From Colletes latitarsis (lineage: Eukaryota; Arthropoda; Insecta; Hymenoptera; Colletidae): a stretch of 64,000 bases of DNA. Shown here in pieces: positions 58,366 to 64,000 of this stretch. The translations under genes and the position numbers were made by a program. Position 1 is the first letter of the stretch. Every line of letters starts with the position of its first letter. The notes beneath the pieces are model-generated. The model did no database searches, was not told the DNA's origin, and saw nothing but the letters and a program-made list of their open reading frames with translations. Where the stretch lies: the NCBI RefSeq assembly GCF_051014445.1, contig NC_135136.1, positions 27,608,001 through 27,672,000 of the forward strand, in the 5' to 3' direction.

Positions 58366-59135
58366 CACACTATGTGGGATCCATTTTAGAAACAGATTTT
58401 ACACAAGAAAACAATAACAAAAGTTCATACAAACGTATGTGTGCTATTTGACTCCATTTCACATTATAGCGAGTTTCTTCTTAAACACGTTATACTTATT
58501 TACCTTCACAATTGTAAGAAATTGGATATGCATGGATGGTCATACGCATGGTCCGAGGACGGGCGGCAATAACCGAGCATAAAAACAAATGATAAGCTAG
58601 AGAAAAAAAGGAAGGAAAGGTAGAATATGAAAGGATCGAAGAAAGCGTGCACACGTGTGGAGAAATAATAGAGTTCTATAAGTAATATTAATAAAGATAT
58701 CAATCTAAATTTCGTTACGTTAATTGATGTATTCGTAATTATTAACCATCCTGTTCCTAAAATTACCTCCCTTGCGTCTAAACACAAGTCTGGAGACGTC
58801 CTATCATTAGATGTTTTATTCTCCCTGTTTGTCAAGGTATTATTTATAAGCCCATACTCAAGGTTTATATCTGCCATTTGTTGACTAGACAAACTTCTTG
58901 TTTTCATGCACGACATATTTCAATAATCTGTCACCTGATACTCTAATGTTCACAAGAAGTATTTACAGAATTAAAATACAACATTAAACGTCAGATACTG
59001 GGCACTGTTCGTAAACAGTTCAACTATCCTCATCTTTTGAAAGAATTATTCCAACACAGAAACAAGACAGATATTTATACGAACTTTTGTTACTGTTTTC
59101 ATATGTAAAATCCATTTCTGAAGTGGGACACCCTG
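58366..59135 (-). mobile_element. Inverted-repeat element (family H) with decayed helix-turn-helix frame
   Basis: The right tip reads GAAGTGGGACACCCTG at TATA. Its reverse complement, through ATGGATTTTACATATGAAAA and CAGTAACAAAAGTTCGTA, pairs with 58375-58436 on the left (CAGATTTTACACAAGAAAAC, AATAACAAAAGTTCATAC). A minus-strand frame (58916-58506, 136 aa) opens with SSQQMADINLEYGLINN, close to the start of DUF4817-type helix-turn-helix domains, and then loses resemblance. I read the element as an internally deleted copy of a transposon that encoded such a protein. Confidence 0.6.
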
Positions 59136-59940
59136 TATATGTACATTGAAAGTGCGCGTGTTCAGGCTGCAGAATCACTCCCTGAAATATTTACCACCGC
59201 TGGGTAAACATCCACACGACGTCGGATCCGTGAGACTCGACAATTATAACCTACAGGACGCAATTTGCGAATACATGTGATCTGATAAAGACAATTTCAG
59301 TCCAATGGGACAATGCATTGACATTCCTAGACCCGGGGGACTTGATAAATGTGACTCTGAACCCATAAGAAAAGACCCAACATAGATATCCTCGGATACC
59401 CAATATAGATAACCCAGAGGTCAGAGGAACAGTGGATTCGAAGTGATCTCACGGTGTCACTAAGGTTAGAAGAGATTCTAGTGGCCTCAAAAGCTCTAAG
59501 ATCATCTGGAGTATTTAGAAATTCCTAGAGCACTAATTCTCAACCTTTATGAAATACGTATTCTAGATAAAAATAAAATAAGTCATACTTAAAATTGTCC
59601 ACATATTTCTAAATTTAAAATTTATTGCAAGGTTCCCATAGATTTGAAGACACCCCTCTCTTTCCATAGGAGTTGTGCACCACTTTTGGAAATATTCCAC
59701 TGTGGCCCATTTACTCTAGTGAAGCTCCGAGATTTCTAGGATCCTTAAGACAGCAGTGACCCCTTCGAGATTTCTGGCGATCCTACGAACCCTAAATCGT
59801 CGGTATTAGGTTCCGTGAGTCTGAGATCTTTTATGTATGTCGAATCTTAGAAGCTTTTGGTCCTCACACATTTTTCTTTCGAAGTCGGAGATATCCATAT
59901 CGTATCTCTTTCGTTCTTTATCACAACAAAGTATACTGAC
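59136..59940. other. Non-coding stretch of loose phrase repeats
   Basis: Mixed composition with degenerate phrases (GATCCTAAGA, AGATTTCT, CTAGAG) recurring at irregular spacing, similar in texture to 56460-56650. No coding gene or RNA is recognised. Confidence 0.4.
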
Positions 59941-59946
59941 CTCTAG

Positions 59947-60190
59947 CCAAATAAATTCTTCGATATCTTCCACTCTGATCCTTTACTTTACAATGCTCAT
60001 ATTGATCACTTTGTAATCCTTTTCTTTTAACGTTAAAAAATATCACAACAAAATTCACTGGCCTTTAACGATGAATCCTCAAACGAGTCTAGGACCCAAA
60101 TTAAATAAATTCTTCGATATTTTCCACTGTGATCCTTTACTTTATAGTTACCATATTGATCTCTTTGTAATTTTTTCTTTTCGTTGTTAC
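59947..60190. repeat. Two-copy tandem duplication, 155-bp period
   Basis: Unit 1 (59947-60034) and unit 2 (60102-60190) share AAATAAATTCTTCGATAT, GATCCTTTACTTTA, CATATTGATC and TTTGTAAT. A 100-aa frame begins in the spacer and runs through unit 2 into the next repeat; it is not a gene. Confidence 0.6.
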
Positions 60191-60237
60191 AATTTTTTCA
60201 TGAATAATTTGTTTATTCCGTGTTTATATTGTTTAAT

Positions 60238-60898
60238 CCATGGTCGAGAAGGCTCGTTCGGATCTTGTAAGATTGCACGTGGTGTGCCGACTAAACCTAA
60301 GCTTGAAGGACCAACCCTTTTCAGGGGACTAACGAGACGAATTGGTTTTCTATATTTATTAAAACTAAGCTAGTGTCTGTGCTAAAGACGAAGTATTCTG
60401 GTTCTAATGCGAAGTGTTTTAGAGTCTAAAATCAAGCTATTGGCGGTCAAAAACAAAGTGACTTTGGTTCTATGCTAAACGCAAGTGTTTAAAAGTCAAA
60501 AATGAAGTGACGACGTTCCGCCGTTTTTCCAAGGCGTCGGCCTTTTGCACCCCCTTCTACCAAGAGTTTCCGTGGCGGGGGTGCAACGATGCCAATGTAG
60601 CTTGGTGTCCAAGGTGGAGGGTGCTACGTTTGGCAACTCCGGGGATTTTCCACTGCGTACGTCGGTCCCTGGGTCCGCGTGCAAAACTAACAACGAACAA
60701 GGGAGGCCCAGGTATATGAATCCGAGCACGTGTGGGCCATCCGACAGTCCGCTGGGGTTGTAACAACTCGCGACTGCCTTCGCCGACCAGATTTATGACA
60801 CTTTGTTCTATTAACGAAATTCTAATTTTGCCCATGCTGGCCTTGACAAAAACGCGGTCTGTGTCATAAGCCTGATCTGCTCACCGAAGCCCAAACAA
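60238..60898 (+). repeat. Dispersed 650-bp repeat E, copy 2 (LTR-like)
   Basis: It aligns with 24787-25437 over its whole length. It keeps the same start (GGCTCGTTCGGAT) and end (ACCGAAGCCCAAA) and carries an extra 50-base stretch near 60768-60820 (CGACTGCCTTCGCCGACC). Frames of 70-92 aa on both strands are shadows. The coincident start and end of the two copies mark the real edges of the repeat. Confidence 0.6.
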
Positions 60899-61534
60899 TT
60901 ATATCTTCGTTGAAAATACAATGAAACGTCGATTAACAGAAATGTTAATCTTACAAAAATAAATATTGTGAGACAATTAAGGAACTGTAACGACGGTAGA
61001 AACAGGTTGTAAAAAGATCGATGTGACTACTGTACGGATGACTGATTATAGAAAGTGACGGTGTACGTCCATCTGGTCTATTCACACGCCTCTTGTCTAT
61101 TAGAGAGTTTTGCTCACAAGAGTACGACTTTCTAGTGGACACCAAGCATTAAAATGTTCAAGTTTAAAAACAAATTAGTTTTCAAGAAATCAAACAAGTT
61201 GGATATAATGCTTCTGGATGGAATTCAGATTTAATGACTAGAATTTTTTAAGAAAATACTTTGAAAGGTACCATACATTAGAAAACTACGACAGAATGTT
61301 CAACATAAAATGAAATGGAATATTCTCGTATCGAATATACAAAAAATTCAAGAGAAAAGGGTAGTAAATTTTACATCCTATCAGTAAACTGCGGGATCTT
61401 TATGCAGGGTTGTCTCAACCCCTAAATATAATAATTCGTATCTTACTTTAAGTTTTTCTTATATTTTTGCATAGTAATTGCATTCTGTAGTATTTTGAAA
61501 ATTAAAACATCTACAGTCTATTTATCAGCGCTCC
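60899..61534. other. AT-rich stretch, no gene seen
   Basis: Sequence between repeat E and the piggyBac TTAA. It is AT-rich, with no motif in its one 64-aa frame. Confidence 0.6.
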
Positions 61535-64000
61535 TTAACCTTTTGACTGCGGCGCGATCTCGGAAAAATCCATCAATATAGACGGCGCGATCGTCACATG
61601 CCAGTCGCTGCGACTGGTCGTCCACTGACTGGTGACCAAAAAGTACCCGGAGATTTAAGAGACCATTCTTACGGTTTGAAAAAATAATAAATGTAAATAA
61701 ATTAAAATATCCAATTTTTTATTCATTTTAAGTAACTTTTTAAGCTATTTTAATTTACTTAACTTAAATTGTAAATTATTCCTTCAATGATGGTAAGTGG
61801 TAATTAAATATAAGGGAAAAAATCGAAAATTGATGGTAAGAAACAAATTTATTTTGGCAATTTTAACATAAAAATAATTAAACAATAATGAACAAATAAA
61901 GATAATAACAAGATAAAAGAAAGAATTTAATAATCAGTTCGTGTGTGATATATTCTAAAACATGGATCAACGCATAAACCCACATCGCATTCTTTGCATT
62001 CATATCTACTTTCTCGTCGGATTTTATGTTTACTACATACTACACACTTTCGCGCTTGATTTTTTTTTTTCGAAGATGGATTAAAATATATGCTTGGAAA
62101 ATGCCTCTCGATAAGACGTAATGGATCGTCAGTATTTCTTTTCCCGTGGTATATATTTGAAGTTCGCAGATATTTTTCAAAAATTTGTTTTGTTAGTAGT
62201 GAATGAAATGTCGCAAAATGTAACTCTTTATCCGATACACATTTATACAAAACATATGAATTCCAAATACTTACATCTAATAAATGAAAAAAAAATTTTT
62301 TGTACCATTTATAAGTTTTTCTTATGCACTCAATAGTACTGATAACCATATCCGTTTTATCGACAGCACCCATGTAACGGTTATAATCTTGAATGCATGT
62401 TGGTTTTTTTATTGGTAATTTTGTGCGGTAATGATGTTTTCCTGTCTCCGTGATATCAGCGTAATGTAAGCTGGTCAACATCCAAACCTCTCTTTTATCT
62501 TGCCATTTCAAGCATAATAGAGTTTCGGTTGATCGAAATGATATTTCCCCTGTTTGCAATTTATTTGGTATAGTTGGAATGTATTTGCGATTTTTTTTTA
62601 CAGTACCACAACTGTTTGTCTGGTTCAAGTGCAAAGTGTTAAATAAAAGTGGACTCGTATACCAGTTATCAACATATAAGCTGTGACCTTTCCCGAGATA
62701 ATCCTTCATTAATGTCATGACTATATTGCCAGATTTACCTAAATTTTCGTGAAATTCAAAAATTTGTGTTCCCGAACCTGAATATACTAGCATGTCTAAA
62801 ATATACCCCGTCTTACAGTCACAAGCAATGAAAGACTTTATGCCAAATCGATTACGTTTAGACGGAATAAATTGCTTGAACGATAAGCGACCTTTGAACA
62901 ATAGTAAGCTTTCGTCAATACAAATATTTTGAAAAGGGTAAACATTTTGTTTCAAACACAATTGAAATTTATCATTTAGTTCACGAATTTTAAATAATTT
63001 GTCTTCACAGTTTGATATTTCGGAATTGCTAAAATATAGGCACTGCATTAAGTTTAAAAATCTGTCTCGAGACATAATGTGATGAAAAATGTCAGTTTTT
63101 ATAAATTTGTCGTTCGACCAATATTCCGTGTAAGAAAGTTTTTTTACGCGTGACATTAACATTACGATACCTAAAAAACAGTACATTTCATGTCTGTTAG
63201 TATTATGCCATGAATTTATTCGCGAATTAATCTTCCAGTTACGCGTTGTTTTCAAATAATTATGGTAGTTATTTGTTTCTTTTACAATAAAATTTACTAA
63301 AGTTTCTGGAAAAAATAATTAAAAATAATCTAGTGGTTTTGACGTCTTGTCCAGGGTTGCTTTGCATCCAGAATCTTTTTCATCAAAATTGTGTATTTTT
63401 GGATTTAAATTTTGGTACGACCAACTAATATCCTCAAATGACACTGCCGATGTAAATTCGTTCCCATTTATTTCTTGCGATTGTGGAACATCCTGTTCCT
63501 TAGTTTCTGATTTTGAGTTAAAACCTAATAAGCGTAAAACGCGTTTTCTTTTTCGTCGAATTAAATTCTCTTCTTCAGACGAGGAGAATGATTTATCAAG
63601 AAACTCCATTTCTTTCTCTATACTAGTATTTCTGTATAAACGTTTTCTTTTCTTCTGGCCAAACATTTTAAGGGTGTACTATATTATTTTAAAAAATAAC
63701 GAATGGATAAAATCAAAAATTAAACACAAAATTAAATAAATAAACACTTACATATGCAGTAAAGAAATAGGTTTGCACGAATCAGTGCATGATGCGAGAG
63801 CGTACGTACGAGAGCAACGTAACTGAACAATATGAAGACAATTGACTGAAAAATATAGAAACAATCGCCGCTACCTGGTTGCTATGTTACTTAGAGTGTT
63901 AGATGCCATGTCGAATCAATTGTTAAAACAGTAAAAGGTGTTATAGTAAAAAAAATGCAGAGGGCGTAAATTTACGCTTTTCGTATACATATATTGATGG
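61535..64000 (-). mobile_element. piggyBac transposon, right end beyond the window
   Basis: TTAA at 61535-61538 is followed by CCTTTTGACTGCGGCGCGAT, a piggyBac-type tip. Subterminal features follow: GGCGCGATC repeated at 61552 and 61584, and the hairpin CCAGTCGCTGCGACTGG (61601-61617, exact 8-bp arms). The transposase gene occupies 61927-63666 on the minus strand. At the other side a perfect 14-base palindrome, GCGTAAATTTACGC (63964-63977), may be subterminal. The matching tip and TTAA must lie past 64000. The fresh look of the ends and gene suggests a young insertion compared with the relic at 8033-10317. Confidence 0.8.
61927..63666 (-). pseudogene. piggyBac transposase, one in-frame stop
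   Basis: A single frame runs from ATG at 63666 to the stop at 61927, 579 codons before the stop, which is the usual length for the family. It is interrupted only by TAA at 63319-63321. The first 115 codons hold a basic, Ser/Glu-rich N-terminus (GQKKRKRLYRN, SSSEEEN, RRKRKR). After the stop the frame goes on with LFFPETLVNFIVKETNNY, then LGIVMLMSRVKKLSYTEYWS. Counting from the TTG at 63255 as residue 1, the catalytic acidic residues are D114 (CIDESLLLFKGR), D196 (YVDNWYTS) and D299/D302 (MGAVDKTD). The C-terminal cysteine-rich domain (CVVCSKHKIRR, YECKECDVGLC, DPCF) is complete. The known role is excision and insertion at TTAA. The stop falls inside the conserved block that opens the DDE region, so no active full-length protein is expected unless the stop is a base error or is read through. 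Confidence 0.9.

Noticed and set aside
58506..58916. Membrane protein suggested by hydrophobic stretches in a 136-aa frame
   Set aside because: Its start resembles a transposon helix-turn-helix domain, and it lies within an inverted-repeat element. The hydrophobic part is AT-rich sequence read out of frame.

Overview
The window reads as AT-rich, repeat-dense DNA from an insect genome. I infer Hymenoptera (bee, ant or wasp), with moderate confidence only. The basis is the mix of element families seen here: R1-clade and Jockey-type non-LTR elements, piggyBac and Tc1-like DNA transposons, several solo LTRs, and foldback elements ending in CAGGGTG. Single-copy stretches also keep many CpG dinucleotides. 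There is no operon, no CRISPR array, no rRNA gene and no long host exon. Most of the roughly 60-100 aa open frames are chance or lie inside repeats.

Layout. 1-8 kb: an LTR-like repeat split by a 1.5-kb near-perfect palindrome (1800-3298), a diverged inverted repeat (4461-5316), a complete solo LTR with a 5-bp target duplication (5429-6055) and the first copy of the dominant foldback family, here called family A (6405-6778). 8-10.3 kb: a dead piggyBac between two TTAA sites, broken by a family A copy and an LTR piece. 11.7-13.3 kb: a family A copy beside a 0.9-kb palindrome (family B). 15-17.7 kb: a broken Tc1-like element holding a solo LTR that itself holds a family A copy. 19.4-22.2 kb: family A fused to another palindrome (family D) that carries a large insertion with a Jockey reverse-transcriptase piece. 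23.4-24.8 kb: a decayed Jockey-type element. 27-34.6 kb: two long family A copies, each split by a solo LTR, and a second Tc1-like relic. 38.8-41.2 kb: a solo LTR split by two family A copies and part of family B. 50.8-53.2 kb: a 5'-truncated R1-clade insertion with a 16-bp target duplication inside an LTR-like sequence. 56.7-59.1 kb: a family A copy with a nested LTR, then an inverted-repeat element with a decayed helix-turn-helix frame. 61.5 kb to the window end: a piggyBac transposase gene broken by one in-frame stop.

The one candidate host gene I could build is a two-exon model at 45289-45833. It would encode a 128-residue secreted, cysteine-rich protein: a hydrophobic leader runs across a phase-0 intron and is followed by nine cysteines and two N-glycosylation sequons. 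No homology supports it yet.

The most distinctive content is the palindromic, TA-flanked foldback family A. Twelve copies cover roughly 9 kb once nested insertions are subtracted. They share about 130-bp inverted arms, carry different numbers of an internal module of roughly 110-150 bp, and act as landing sites for, and invaders of, almost every other repeat here. The nesting gives a relative order of insertion for most families.
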